A stretch of DNA of 64,000 bases from Sanderia malayensis. Taxonomy: Eukaryota > Cnidaria > Scyphozoa > Semaeostomeae > Pelagiidae. A program made the position numbers and the translations under genes. The stretch covers positions 868,001 to 932,000 of the forward strand of contig RQOL01000532.1 of the NCBI GenBank assembly GCA_013076295.1. The letters run 5' to 3'. Shown here piece by piece: positions 21,001 through 31,795 of the stretch (the stretch's first letter is position 1; the number at the start of each line of letters is the position of its first letter). The notes below the pieces were generated by a model. The model was given only the letters and a program-made list of their open reading frames with translations, ran no database searches and had not been told where the DNA came from.

Positions 21001-24000
21001 ACTTGAAATTACGCAACAGTTATGCACTTTTGAGTTTGAAACTATAAGACTTGCTAAAATTTTGTGCCAGAGTTGTTAGCTGATGCTCTCAAAAATCAAC
21101 AAAAACTTAGCAAATTTAAAAGTTGGATAAATGCATTCATCAGATTTAAGGCCGCAATCCGTCAAGAACTTAAAACTTCCAAAACTTTAAATCCTTCCTT
21201 CATTACTAAATTGATGATTCCTTCATTACTAAATTCAAATGATATAAAGGAACCGGCTTCAAATGATATCAAGGAACCGTGAAATGAGAATTAGAACTAA
21301 CAAGGCTTTGATTTTGAAATTTGTACAAAACGGGCGCCATTTCAAAGTTTAATTCAAAACGCACGTAAGCATTAATATTGAATATATGAAATGGTTTGTA
21401 AATTCAAAATAATTCTTGATATATTTTATCATATGTGTTTTCTTTACTATTTATGATTGCTATTATATTGTTTATAATACATGAAATTGCAAGTCAAAAC
21501 ATAGAACTCTAAATGTTCAGCCCAAACAAGGCTTCAAATTTCTCAGTTTTTGAATGAAATTTTCGGCGCCAATTACTCATCATATTTAAAACTTTATTTT
21601 TTCAACATTATAATATTATGTAATTGAAGTTTCAAGTAACAAATTGGTAAAATAATTAACCACCTGGCAATATTAACCCATATATATATGAAATATAGAC
21701 AGTGTCAATAAAAGTAATAATGTTCTTACCTTTTGCTTTAAATCAGGATTCACAAGTGGACATTTTATCAACCCCATCCCCTTCAACCTGCCTTGCTCCA
21801 TTTCAATCACTTTCTCCATGATTTCTTCAAATCCCTTCGCACCAACCCAAACATCACGCAACTCAACCTAATAATATTATGAAATGACAATATATAATAA
21901 CAACAATAACAATAACAATATATAATAACAATAAATAATAACAATAATATATAATAATTAATACATAATAACAATATTATACCTTTTCCGCCAAACCAAT
22001 CAGATTGGCGGCTGAGCTTAAATCTGATTCTTCGATGCTAATTCGCGACATTGCAAACAATTCCAATTTCATTGCTGTTGTTGATTCATTTGCATTGGTG
22101 GTGAACAAAGGAACCTTGCAGTTATTAAACTTAACTCCCCGACAGAAAGCCACGTTGCGGTGGACCAACATTGACTGGTCCTCAGTAAAATGTTTTATTC
22201 CATTCAACTGAACCCAGCCAATGTCGATCCACGAGGCGTAATTAAGGATTTCCATCTCTCTCAAATCATCTATAACAAATTCAATCCTACTGAAAGGATT
22301 CCTGATTTCAGAATATGTCACTTTATTTCTAGTCGCCAACCTCAGAATGGATAACATATTTGCCTGGTCAAAGGCGTTGAGCTTCACTTTGACATTTGAA
22401 GTTGGCGTTATTGACTTCAGCAGTTCTACCAAGAAATTCGCATCAAGGACTTTATCGCTTGCAACAAGACAGTCGGCCAGAAACCTCACTTTCAACAGAA
22501 CTTCATCATTTGGCAACTGTTAGAAGATATAACTAAAGATCAATTACACTTGTATATGTAAGAATATTCTATATAATAAACAAGTACAATCATAATCAGG
22601 AGCATTGAATCTAAAATTACAAACCTGATTTAAAATACAACGGATTACGCTCTGCCCGTCTTCATATCTGATCACTCCATCACCACGATTCTTTGCGACC
22701 TAACAGCAAATTTAATAATAATTTATTTATATTATAACAGATAATATATCATATATTAATTACTATTATCAACATTACTTAAGTTCACAAACCTCTTTCC
22801 CATTGGCAAGTTTTTTTACTAATTGATACGATAATTCATCATCCTCTTCAAATGAAGTTTTCTCTATCAAACTGAATCGTACAAAACTGCACACAAAAGA
22901 AATAATTTCGTACCGCTCTTCTTTTAATAGCTTCTTTATTAACTCGTTTCTTTTTCCTTCTAGATAGACGTGAATAGACGCCAGGAACTCCACCATCGTT
23001 AAATGTTTGAACATATATTTACTTATTTTTCCAGGTTTGTGCCTTATTCCCAACAGAAACCCTTCAATAAACTTTTCATCCTCACACTCTAGCTCCGTCT
23101 TTTTGAAGATAATGCTTCCCGAACTGTATAGCTTGAATGCCTGTTTACATATCGCCAGCAACTGCTCTGAATAATAAGAAAAGATTTCCCATCCAAGATT
23201 TTGGTTGTCCGATTCTTTGCCTTGGAAGTGCTGTCTCATCAACAAGAATAACATCCAACTGTAAATACTTGTGTTGTTGTAAATAGATATATCTTCTGTT
23301 GACAACATTGCAATACAACACAGTGTCGTCAAAAACTGCGGAATTGTTCTCATTGCCGATATATTATTTGACTTTTCAATTGTCTCATTGATTTTTTGTT
23401 CTGTTGATGGTTGATTCTCAGTCGCGGTGGTTGACAATTTGTCAAATTTCTCAATATATTCCTGAATTTGATTCTCATCAAGCCCAAGGATTTCCAACTT
23501 TTGGTACCTCTCTTTGATTGTATGAACAATGTGTTCGCTGTGCTGTCTTCCAAGGATTATAAACTTTGATTTGGAAAACTTCTCAGTAAATGCTCGAATC
23601 ATGTCAGGTTTTTGAAGTTCATTGAGCCCATCAATAAGAAACAATGTAGCTTTATCATCTTCAATGGAGACAACTTTCAATTTCTCTTTCAAATATTTTT
23701 CAATTCTTTTAATTTCAATTTCTTTGTCACTTTTCTGAAGGAAGTTGTTCAACTCTCTGCATGCTATGTACAACAGACACTTTACATGTCTATACTTTTC
23801 ATTGCATGACCAGTCGTAGGCAATTCTCTTTGCAAGAACAGACTTCCCAATTCCAGCTACTCCGCCGACAAAGAAAATTCGGTCTTTGTTATCACCCTGC
23901 ACAATATTTAACAGTTCCTCAACTTCAATAGTCTGACCGGGATCTTTCAAAGACTCCATGTGTCTGTTGACTTCACCGTAGAGGGTCTTACCGACAGCTG

Positions 24001-27000
24001 GACTACTCTTGTCTTTTCTTATCCTGAGATTTACAGAGAAATCTTTAATGTTCGATTTGAGTGGCGTGATAACACCACGCTGTACCGAATTCACTTTATG
24101 GTTGGCGCATTCTCTCTGATATCTCTCTCTTAATTCAGAAAAAGCTAACAAAAAATGAAAAGATTTCCAACATTAGAAAACATAATTAAACTAAACAGCA
24201 CAATAAATTGCTTCAGATGGCGCAGTGCAAAACTCTAAACAAAAGTCAAACGTAACGTAGACTTATTACATTTTTTGATCGGTACAAAACTTCAAAATTG
24301 CTTTGAAAATCGGAAACATAAGCCCTATTTACACTACACAAACTAACCCGGGTTCGCCCCGGGTTAAGCTAACCCGGGTTAGTTTTTCGTAGTGTAAATG
24401 CAACTAACCCGGGTTCGCCCCGGGTTAAACTAACCCACCTCTCGAGGTGGGTTAGTTTCGTAAAACTAACCCGGGTTAGTTTTACGAAAATGTAGTGTGA
24501 GCGCGAGACTGCGGCGAATCCGGGTTAGTTTCTAGTATGAGCATGCGCACTCCTGTTGAAAACAAAACGCGGCGCCAAGAAAGAGGACTTTTTCTTTCGA
24601 CTCGACTTCATTTACATTAGGCATTTCGGCTAACCCAGTTTCACCCACTGGTGAACGCTTACACTACAAACGAAAACTAACCCGGGTTAAACTAACCCGG
24701 GTTAAGTTAACCCGGGTTAGTTTGTGTAGTGTAAATAGGGCTATAGCGAAACATAATAAATACTAAAGCTTTTCGTGTGACACTCATCAGAGTAGTACTT
24801 ATTACATTGCGTCCCTGTGTTTAGCTCGACTCTCGCTACCCAACAGGGACTTATCACATTGCTATTGCAAAAACCGGACAAAAATGATTTACTTCGATTT
24901 CACTAATTTTCAAATTTTTCATGACACGACCCCCTTACAAACAAAGTCCAGAAGGATGATCTGTAGGGATGCCACTCTGTTTTGCAGGTTTGGCTGGCTG
25001 GATATTTGACATGAAATAAAAACCCACTTGCGTTAGTACGGTGGCCCATCGCAGCAATGCAGACCAATAGGAAACAATACGCACCTGTTTCGGGGGTTCG
25101 CGCGCCATATTTCTCACAATCTCTTGTTTCTACTACATACATTTTACTGGTGCGAAGGTGCCCATGGGGATGCTGGGGGGCCTGTGATCATGAAAGCGTA
25201 CTGTCGTCAAAACCCCGAAACGCTGATCCAGGTTAATAGGTGAAGATTCGCACACATAAACTCTTTTCTACGGGGAATTTTCTCCAACAATCTGAACTTC
25301 AACCTAACTTTAAATTTTACTTCACAATAATGGCAATTCGAGCATAATGATTCTAAATCTGAGATTGGCTTTTTGAAATTTCAACCGGAAGTTGCACTTT
25401 TTTATGACGTCACAGAGGACCATTTTTCGTATGTGAAAACACGCATAGCTGCGCTTACATACATAAAAACTCGATCAAAATGGTATCAATCGATAGCTTC
25501 TTGCATTGCAACTCGAATGATATATAGTTTGCGCAATTTTGCTGATATCAGCAAAACAATTGATGACGTCATCGTTGCAAAAAATGGCGCAAGTATCGCT
25601 TAAATGGCGGAAATCCCAATCGAAATCCCCATTTCCTTCTAAACATTCATTCTTTTTATGTAGACCAATGCCAGTTACTAAGGATTAAGTTTTCTTCGCA
25701 TTTTCCTTGTACTATTCTATCATTTCTTATTGCCATCACGGCACAACATTTATCTATTCCGTTTAGTCCTATACTCCCCACTTATACTGCATGTACCCCC
25801 TTTGACATACAGTTTACATGACGGATGCGTAATGTTTCCTATTGGTCTGAATTGCTGCGACCATCCTTTACATTTTTTCTTGTTTACAAACATTGTTAGC
25901 TATATTTAACCATTTATTTACCTTACGATTTGAAACGCACTTTGTCAAAGAAAGTTTTGCCTTGAGAAAGAAAGTTTTATCTTGAGAAATAAAGTTTTGC
26001 CTTGACACTTGTGGGCCACCGTACATTAATCCCCAAAAATTTGGGACGGTTTAATTTCGGACGTTTAATTTTCGTACAAAAAAATCCTGATTTCGGACAA
26101 TTTGGACAAAAATTGCGGACAAAATGTAAAAAGACTCAAAGGACATTCGGATAATATCTTTGAGGTTCATAGCACAACATGACAATGAGATCTTCAACAA
26201 AACACAAACACTAATGAATGAGTGCATGAATACAGTTCTAGTTTGTATCAAAACCGAGGAAAGTCCGGACAATGAAACTGGGGAGTTCTCAAATGAAACA
26301 TTTCCAAACACAAAAAGAAATGAATTGGAGAATTTAGAGGAAGCTGGGCTACTAATCATGCTTGATGATCATCATACTGACGACGAGGATTAATCAACCT
26401 AGTCAAATGATGAAGATAATCCTGTTATATTCGTATTGGATGCCTGAACGAAATGTTGGCTCTTTAATAGAGATTTTTGTTTGACTACAACTAGCATGCA
26501 TTTTTAAGTGAGAGCTAACGAAACCACGTATTTTTACACTTTCTTACTATTTGTATTTCGTTTGCAGTCTTTCTAAATTATTGCTTGGTCAATAAATCAT
26601 ATCGGAATCTTGAGGAAATATACTTCGCAATTTTTACATATAATTTATTGGTAGTAAAAATTTTGGACGGTTATTTCTTATTGGACAAACGTGTTTGCAA
26701 AAAAATGAGAATAAAAGTATCGAAATTTAATCAGCAAACTTATGGCTTAAATTGTTGAGTTGTGTACACGGCAAGAAGGACTTTTCAGATTTCTCGGTTT
26801 GAAGATGCAGAACTCGTGAATGGTTGAAGCATGTCCTTCTAAATATCATAATATTTTCTTGCAAAACGCCAAAAAAAATGTTATTCTTGAACGGAACCAC
26901 TTGAAATGCATCTACTGCTTTGACAAATGTTCTCATATGCAAATCGCTGAATCTTTCTAAACAACTCCATCCTTACCCATCGCTGCTTCAAAAAATTCAT

Positions 27001-30000
27001 ACATTTGCCTTCGTTCTGGGGAAATTCATTTGTAACTTCATTTATAAATTTTGCTTCATGCCATGCCAAGCTAACCTTGAAAACCAGTGGGTAAGCATTT
27101 CTGACACAAACGCCGTTATTGGCCTCGATATCGATGTAAATATTTGAATAAATCAATCAGAACGACGTATTTTAAAATCCTGCTCTGTGAATGGAGGAAC
27201 AAAAATTTGATCCCGAGTTCCGATTTTCTGTGCTCAAATTTGATAAGTCCCTCTTGGTGGAGCAAAATAACGAGCAAAAACACAGGGACCCAATGTAATG
27301 AGTCCAAGTCAAACCGCCAAAACATACGAAATAAAACATGCACATGGGCTACAAACATCTAGGTTTTTCCATTGGTTCAAATCTTAGCTGAATATATGAA
27401 ATATGGAAAAAATAACAAATAATCACATATCTTGGTTCAGTAGACTTACGCCGACACAAAGAACAACTTTCCCCCATTAAATTTATCGTCATTATCACAA
27501 ATCAGATTTTTCTACACCATGGGATAGTCTTCCCATATGTCCAAAATGAAATAATGCCTCAGAAATTTTGTAGACTTACTTTCAGTTGAACTGCTTTTTG
27601 ATTCATCAGTTCCTTTTTCACAAGTATTGTCATCAGTATTTTCTGTTGCACCTGCAAAAAATTTATTACTGTAAATCTATTTTTTAAGAAAAGATAAAAG
27701 ATGTTAACAAAATCGAAGACAAGCATTTGTGGGGATGCCAGTCTGTTTTGCAGGCCTGGTTGGCGGGATATTTAATAGGAAATAAATTGCGATATCACAT
27801 GGGCGCAATGTAATGAGTCTAAGCTTACAACTTTTGGTTGAAGGTCCAATCTTATAGAAAATGTCGCGTTTACGGAAAAGGTCTGGGTGATAAAACAACT
27901 AGTAAACGTTCCTAATAGAACTTTGTTTATCGTTTCCATCAGTTCTATAATCTATTTTATCAAGTTATACAGTGTGCTTAGTTTTGGTAAGATAATTATG
28001 GATTATTTTTGCATTTGCTACTCGGGTTTTTGTCAAAGATGATGAAATGCTAACTTGATGCGCTCTTAGAAATCGCTCTAACTCAAATAGTTTGAGTGAC
28101 ATGACATGGAATTCTGGTTATAAATTCTATATCTTTATGATTACATTGAAGCCAGAACCAAAGTAAAGGTTTATAGTATTGAATATACACCTTTACAAAG
28201 TCGGGCAAATATGATCAAAACCAGAACACCAGGATGAAGCCCAACATTCTGCTGGAAAGTATTCTTCGAATTCATTTTTAACTTGCAAAACCTTACAATA
28301 ATATTTTCACTCCAGGATTGGGTTTTCTTTTCAATACAGAAATGAGCATAAACTAAACTTGAAATATTACCAAAATATGCCCAGATGCTTGAGATACACA
28401 TCAGATAAAACAAACTATGGTTATCTTCATGCATAATTCGTCGAAAATAGAAATATTCTGCTATGCCTATGCCAGGACCTGCTAGGCCAAGCGATTTCGC
28501 AAACTTTGGGTGGCCAAATCTAATTTAAATATTATCAATTTATAGATAAAAACTCGTGAATTTTCAATACTATCAATTCTATCGAAAGGGTGTTGAAACA
28601 GAGTTTGCTCCTCTTTAATTGAATAGATTTCGAATTCATAGTGTTGTTTGAAACACCCCGCACCACTAGACTGTATGTGAAGCTCGCTCGAGACTACGAC
28701 GTTGGGGTCGAAAAACCTGTCTGCTTGCATTATAAGCGTGAGCGAATCATCCTCATTTCATTCTTGTGAAAAAATTCACGCTTTTCATGATAAGCGAGGC
28801 ATGGAGAGATTCCTTAGGTCCTGAACCAGTGCGTGGCATGGTTGAACTTTTTAAATACGACTTGGTTTTGACTGTCTGCTGTAGATGTGGAAAATGTTGA
28901 ACTTTCATATTCAACACAATAAACTAAATTTCATGTACGTCATATTGCCCCAGTTTCTTTGCGCCCGACATTTTTTCTGAAATGAGCATTTTTAAAGGCG
29001 GAAAAGGGCGTTAATGGGCGGATTTAATGGACTGCAGTAACTGTTTTTACGTCAAAACTACCCAGAAATGGAATAAAAAATAAATATGGTGAAAGAAGCC
29101 CTTCAAGCTCGAAAACATTCCACGGTTAACAAATAAAGGAGATAGTTGATTGAACCAAAACTTGCTTCCAGAGATAAAAGACGAAGATTTTTGTCTTTTT
29201 TATAAAAACTGATTGCCCGCACACAGCACAATTTTTTTCGGATTAGTGCCTCGATTAAGCTTTGTGACCTCTTTTTCACATTGTTTAAACTTTTTGGCGC
29301 GTAAAATAAAATTCCAAACACGAATAAAATTGCTCAAGAAACTGACGAAGGTTATGAATTTGACAAAAAAGAAAGCACTGTTGGCTATTATCCTTTTAAT
29401 AAGACGAAGAAGAAGGAGGCGAATTGCGAGACGAATGTGGGTGAAATCCTGGATTGAGCGTAGAAATGAGCTGGGAGCATATCAGAATCTTGTTCAGGAG
29501 TTAGCATCGGAGGATAAACCTATGTACCAACGCTATTTTCGTCTCAACGAAGACCTTTTCAAATTCACGTGACCATATAATCCAAGTTTGATTGGTTTAA
29601 AAATGAAAAACTTGTCTTTCGACCCCGCACATTGCACGATTTTTGTCTTTCGTCGCAAAAGACAAAGACAAATATCAAACAATTTTGATCTCAAAGATAA
29701 TCGTAAAAGACAAAAATCTTTGCGATTTTGCCCCGCACACTACAGATTTTCGTCTTTTGAGACAAAAATCTTCGTCTTTTGCGACAAAAATCTGCTGTGT
29801 GCGCTAGGCTTTAAGTAGTAAAATTCTCAATATGTTGGTCTTTGTTTTTTTTTGCATTGTAAATACATTGCAATTATGGACCAATATAAGCCATGGCTTG
29901 GTCTTCCAGTAAATCATATTTGATAGTGATTACAAAAAAACTATTCTTACCAAATGGTGCGTCAATTTCCTTTTTCAATGCAGCAAGTTTTGATTCGAAT

Positions 30001-31126
30001 TGTGATTCGTCTGAAAAGTCTACGTAAATTTTTCCTGCCGCGATAAGACCCAGTGCTCCACTTGGCTCGTAATTCGGATCAAGTTTGACGGGAACAATTT
30101 TCTTTCGCTTCTCCTAGAGGTATAAAGACAACAGAAATGAATAACGTGAAGGAAATAAAGCATTCAAAACTAACTTATAACTATCTAATGAACACTTGAT
30201 AAACAATAATCATTAAATGTATAAACAAATCTTTACCTCGGCATAGTTTAACTCTTTTTTGCAACTGCGAGATCCCTCGTATTTTTGCGTCATGAATACT
30301 ACAACAACTGCCGCTCCTTCTACGGCTTCGGCCATTCTTTCATTCAGATCCCCATGCATTTCATCAACATCCATCCACGTCTTGTATCCCGATTTCTCAA
30401 GTTCTTTTTTAATGATGAGGACTTGTGCTTGGCTGTCCCAGTTATATGACAGCATGACATGTCCCTTCTGACTTTTTGTTAAATCTTCTCTGCTATTCTT
30501 GTCAGTGCTTGTCTCTGCAATTCATGGAAATGTGAAACGATACATTATTGAACAAAGATTTAAGTTGTTAAGCAAACATTGAAATGTCCAAGGGTGACTT
30601 TAAGAAATTTTTAAAAGTCTTAATTGTTAAAAAGCTGTCATTTACTTACCAGTTGAACCCTCCACTGTGCCACTACTACCTAAATTAAATAAAATTGAAA
30701 TTAGTTACATATTCATCAATAATTTCAACACCCATTTATATTTTTAAGAAGATAGCTTTAACTTTCAACCTTTTGGCCAAACTTCTTTCATTTCTTATTC
30801 TACCACAAGTCAACCTATTTTTAAATGCTGCAGTTGTCAACAAATGGCTTTGACTTTTTTCTCGCTTTCTATGTTCCTAAATTCATTTAATATCACATTT
30901 TCTTCCTGATTTTTCAATTACTACATTGTATCTAATTGGCTGCAAAAGATTCCAGCCATAAGGTCCCTGTTAACAGCCGAGCAAGGCCATATCTATGTAG
31001 CCTCGAATATCATCATATAAATATATCCATATTTATTTAGCCTCAAATGTAATCATATAACTAGAGCCGTATTTATGCAACCTCGAATGTAGTTATCTAC
31101 TCACCATGTTGGTGGTTTGAAGCCAT
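17969..31126 (-). CDS. TIR-NACHT-TIR-TIR receptor gene (15 coding exons)
   Basis: Multi-exon innate-immune-type receptor of about 1,164 predicted residues. Coding exons, 5' to 3': 31105-31126, 30650-30679, 30237-30514, 29951-30113, 27580-27651, 22793-24144, 22625-22699, 21983-22516, 21730-21867, 20520-20553, 20066-20280, 19771-19936, 18578-18780, 18285-18444 and tentatively 17969-18021. All junctions have GT donors and AG acceptors, and intron phases agree at every step. Order: short leader, N-terminal TIR, linker, NACHT ATPase, helical/LRR-like region, two C-terminal TIR-like units. NACHT proteins oligomerise on sensing a ligand, and TIR domains signal or cleave NAD; the ligand here is unknown. 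The start is the only in-frame ATG of the first exon. The last exon and absence of alternative exons are the least certain parts. Confidence 0.85.
18285..18780 (-). CDS. C-terminal TIR-like unit 2 (exons)
   Basis: Exons 18578-18780 and 18285-18444. Landmarks are FIVISNAPGNQVEANEIK, HVVVVLLTDGYKESEQCKEL and, in the second exon, RTIIVVKLDNDFQPGDGLN, then CICWTDKTNFDANF. The internal intron (phase 0) and outer phases (1 and 1) match the other two TIR units. The 825-bp TA-flanked transposon 18841-19665 sits in the intron between units 1 and 2. Confidence 0.75.
18841..19665. mobile_element. TA-flanked transposon with CTTTCGCG iterons
   Basis: 825 bp with perfect inverted ends CTTTAATCGGAGAAACTTTC..., flanked by TA (18839-18840, 19666-19667). 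Multiple copies of AACTTTCGCG in both subterminal regions resemble the iteron layout of the pogo-like elements in this window, though the core motif differs. No transposase is recognisable in the interior, so it is non-autonomous. It lies in the intron between exons 19771-19936 and 18578-18780 of the receptor gene. Confidence 0.8.
19771..20553 (-). CDS. C-terminal TIR-like unit 1 (exons)
   Basis: A short linker exon (20520-20553) is followed by two exons (20066-20280, 19771-19936). The first has ISILLLCEPESRDFVLQL, KYYIAMDEQIEEL, VLVVFIQHHIPEEVQKEILF. The second has IKVLLVKLEAGFHPSKVLL then CLDFTD. This is the same order as the N-terminal TIR, and the split falls at the equivalent place (after the Glu-containing helix, phase 0), with phase 1 at both outer boundaries. 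Sequence is diverged. The Glu at the catalytic position seems kept (QKEI). Confidence 0.75.
20554..21729. other. Intron, no recognised content
   Basis: 1.2-kb AT-rich intron of the TIR-NACHT gene. Contains a short direct repeat near 21208-21280 (the TTCCTTCATTACTAAAT and AATGATAT(A/C)AAGGAACCG units, each twice). No conserved coding or mobile-element ends. Confidence 0.6.
21730..22699 (-). CDS. Post-NACHT helical/LRR-like region exons
   Basis: Exons 22625-22699, 21983-22516 and 21730-21867, all phase 0. The long exon encodes leucine-rich segments such as FLADCLVASDKVLDANFL, LNAFDQANMLSILRLA and DLREMEILNYASWID that could form degenerate leucine-rich or helical repeats. No clean LRR consensus is visible, so the fold is not assigned. 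The third exon (VELRDVWVGAKGFEE...) leads towards the C-terminal TIR units. Position after NACHT suggests a sensor role, which is inference. Confidence 0.75.
22793..24144 (-). CDS. NACHT ATPase exon
   Basis: Single 1,352-base exon encoding a STAND/NACHT module. The Walker A motif is FFVGGVAGIGKSVLAKR (about 23820-23870). The Walker B region is LFLIDGLNEL (about 23615-23645). Further landmarks are KFIILGRQHSEHI and the conserved MFKHLTMVEFLASIHVYL in the winged-helix/arm region near the end. It should bind and hydrolyse ATP/GTP to drive oligomerisation. Acceptor at 24145-24146 and donor at 22791-22792 are both canonical. Confidence 0.92.
24321..24742. mobile_element. 422-bp MITE with AACCCGGGTT palindromes
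   Basis: Perfect inverted ends AGCCCTATTTACACTACACA..., flanked by ATA at 24318-24320 and 24743-24745. The interior is packed with AACTAACCCGGGTTAG-type palindromic units. The sequence flanking the element occurs again at 43790-43865 without it, giving a direct empty-site comparison and confirming the 3-bp duplication. The 3-bp duplication would suit a Harbinger-like transposase source. Located in the intron upstream of the NACHT exon. Confidence 0.9.
24746..26023. other. Intron with dispersed repeat fragments
   Basis: Intronic sequence of the TIR-NACHT gene. Holds a fragment (about 24960-25010, GATGCCACTCTGTTTTGCAG...) that recurs diverged at 27730-27775, and a segment (about 25148-25260, GGCCTGTGATCATGAAAGCG region) that recurs inverted at 38069-38165 and 40870-40966. 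These are pieces of dispersed repeats of unknown class. No credible exon. Confidence 0.6.
26024..26690. mobile_element. pogo-like element relic with TTCGGAC motifs, copy 2
   Basis: Left end CATTAATCCCCAAAAATTT preceded by TA at 26022-26023, matching in inverted orientation the intact copy at 49089-49842. The far end has decayed, with the last tens of bases not alignable. A plus-strand frame at 26160-26393 ends in a strongly acidic tail (LDDHHTDDED), as pogo/Tigger transposases often do, so it may be a relic C-terminus. That is weak evidence. Confidence 0.7.
26691..27579. other. Intron, unassigned
   Basis: Intron of the TIR-NACHT gene. A minus-strand frame at 26881-27156 has a protein-like composition but no motif I can name. 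An alternative exon ending at a donor near 27450 was considered, but its phase does not fit the neighbours. Confidence 0.5.
27652..29175. other. Large intron, unassigned
   Basis: Intron between the N-terminal TIR exons and the linker exon 27580-27651. AT-rich, with one dispersed repeat fragment (27730-27775) shared with 24965-25010. No coding or RNA gene seen. Confidence 0.6.
29176..29810 (+). mobile_element. Non-autonomous PIF/Harbinger-like element, copy 2
   Basis: Nearly identical to 3357-4019, including the truncated transposase N-terminus (MNLTKKKALLAIILLI... and WVKSWIERRNELGAYQ, to 29572). The left terminal repeat lacks about its first 25 bases, while the right end (TGCGCTAGGC) is intact. 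High similarity to copy 1 suggests recent mobility. It lies in an intron of the TIR-NACHT gene, antisense to the gene. Confidence 0.85.
29951..30514 (-). CDS. N-terminal TIR domain exons
   Basis: Two exons (30237-30514 and 29951-30113) encode a TIR-type fold: KGHVMLSYNWDSQAQ (strand A), YKTWMDVDEMHGDLNERM (BB-loop region), AAVVVVFMTQKYEGS, then SCKKELNYAE with the glutamate position that is catalytic in NADase TIRs. The second exon has KKIVPVKLDPNYEPSGALG and LIAAGKIYVDF, a tail style common in invertebrate TIR-NACHT proteins. Entry is phase 1, the internal intron phase 0, the exit phase 1. Confidence 0.85.
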
Positions 31127-31151
31127 GCTTTGAAGTCTTGTATCACAATCT
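30653..31151 (-). CDS. Leader exons of TIR-NACHT gene
   Basis: Exon 31105-31151 contains the ATG at 31124-31126 and seven codons. Exon 30650-30679 adds ten codons (GSSGTVEGST). No signal peptide is evident, consistent with a cytosolic receptor. Splice sites are canonical and the phase-1 junctions fit the TIR exon. Confidence 0.75.
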
Positions 31152-31540
31152 GAAAATTGTAAACTTCGTGATCGTGATTACAGTATAATTAAAGACTAAT
31201 TAAGCTATTAAAGACATATGTGATTAAATATATTCTCTTTCAAGCCCCCTGGAAGTTCAAATAGCTCAACCATTGCTATTTGAACTTCCAGGGCTACATT
31301 TTGAGCTGAAAAGCTAACAATTATATGCCAAAATACCAACTGGTAACTCGCAACTGACAACTCGCAGAATATAATCCCTCTACTTAAACGTGCCTGCAAT
31401 TGTTAATAACTTTTATCTATGTGGGAACACTTGAGCAGTGTTTCCCCTACTGAAATCACAATGCTTTTAGCTGTCATGCTGGAGTATTCTTGTCCCATCT
31501 CATTTAATGTTGGAGACACAAATCAATTTGAAAATGGGTA

Positions 31541-31793
31541 CCGTAAATCCTCGAATAAGCCCTCCCCTCGAATAAGACCCCACCCAGATAATCATTTACA
31601 AGGATATTGAGCCCAAGTTTCCAAGCATTTAAGTTGTTTAGTGAATGTAATGCAAATAGCAGAAAGTCTAAGCCAATAACTTCATTGACTGGCTGCATCG
31701 TATAGCTTTTATTTTGCTTAACATTGAGCAATAATCAGACTAAAATTTCGTTTTTGCAAATAAGCCCCCGGGGGCTTATTCGAGGATTTACGG
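31541..31793. mobile_element. 253-bp MITE, CCGTAAATCC family
   Basis: Perfect inverted ends CCGTAAATCCTCGAATAAGC, flanked by TA (31539-31540, 31794-31795), as in Tc1/mariner-derived MITEs. G/C-rich runs next to the ends (CCCTCCCC, GCCCCCGGGGGC). It lies in the 5'-UTR intron of the TIR-NACHT gene. A diverged relative is at 61000-61451. Confidence 0.85.
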
Positions 31794-31795
31794 TA

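Noticed and set aside
26881..27156. 91-codon minus-strand frame in a receptor intron
   Set aside because: Protein-like composition but no motif, and it does not splice in phase with neighbouring exons.
27430..27520. Possible extra exon of the TIR-NACHT gene with a GT donor
   Set aside because: Its exit phase does not fit the NACHT exon, whereas skipping it gives perfect phase.
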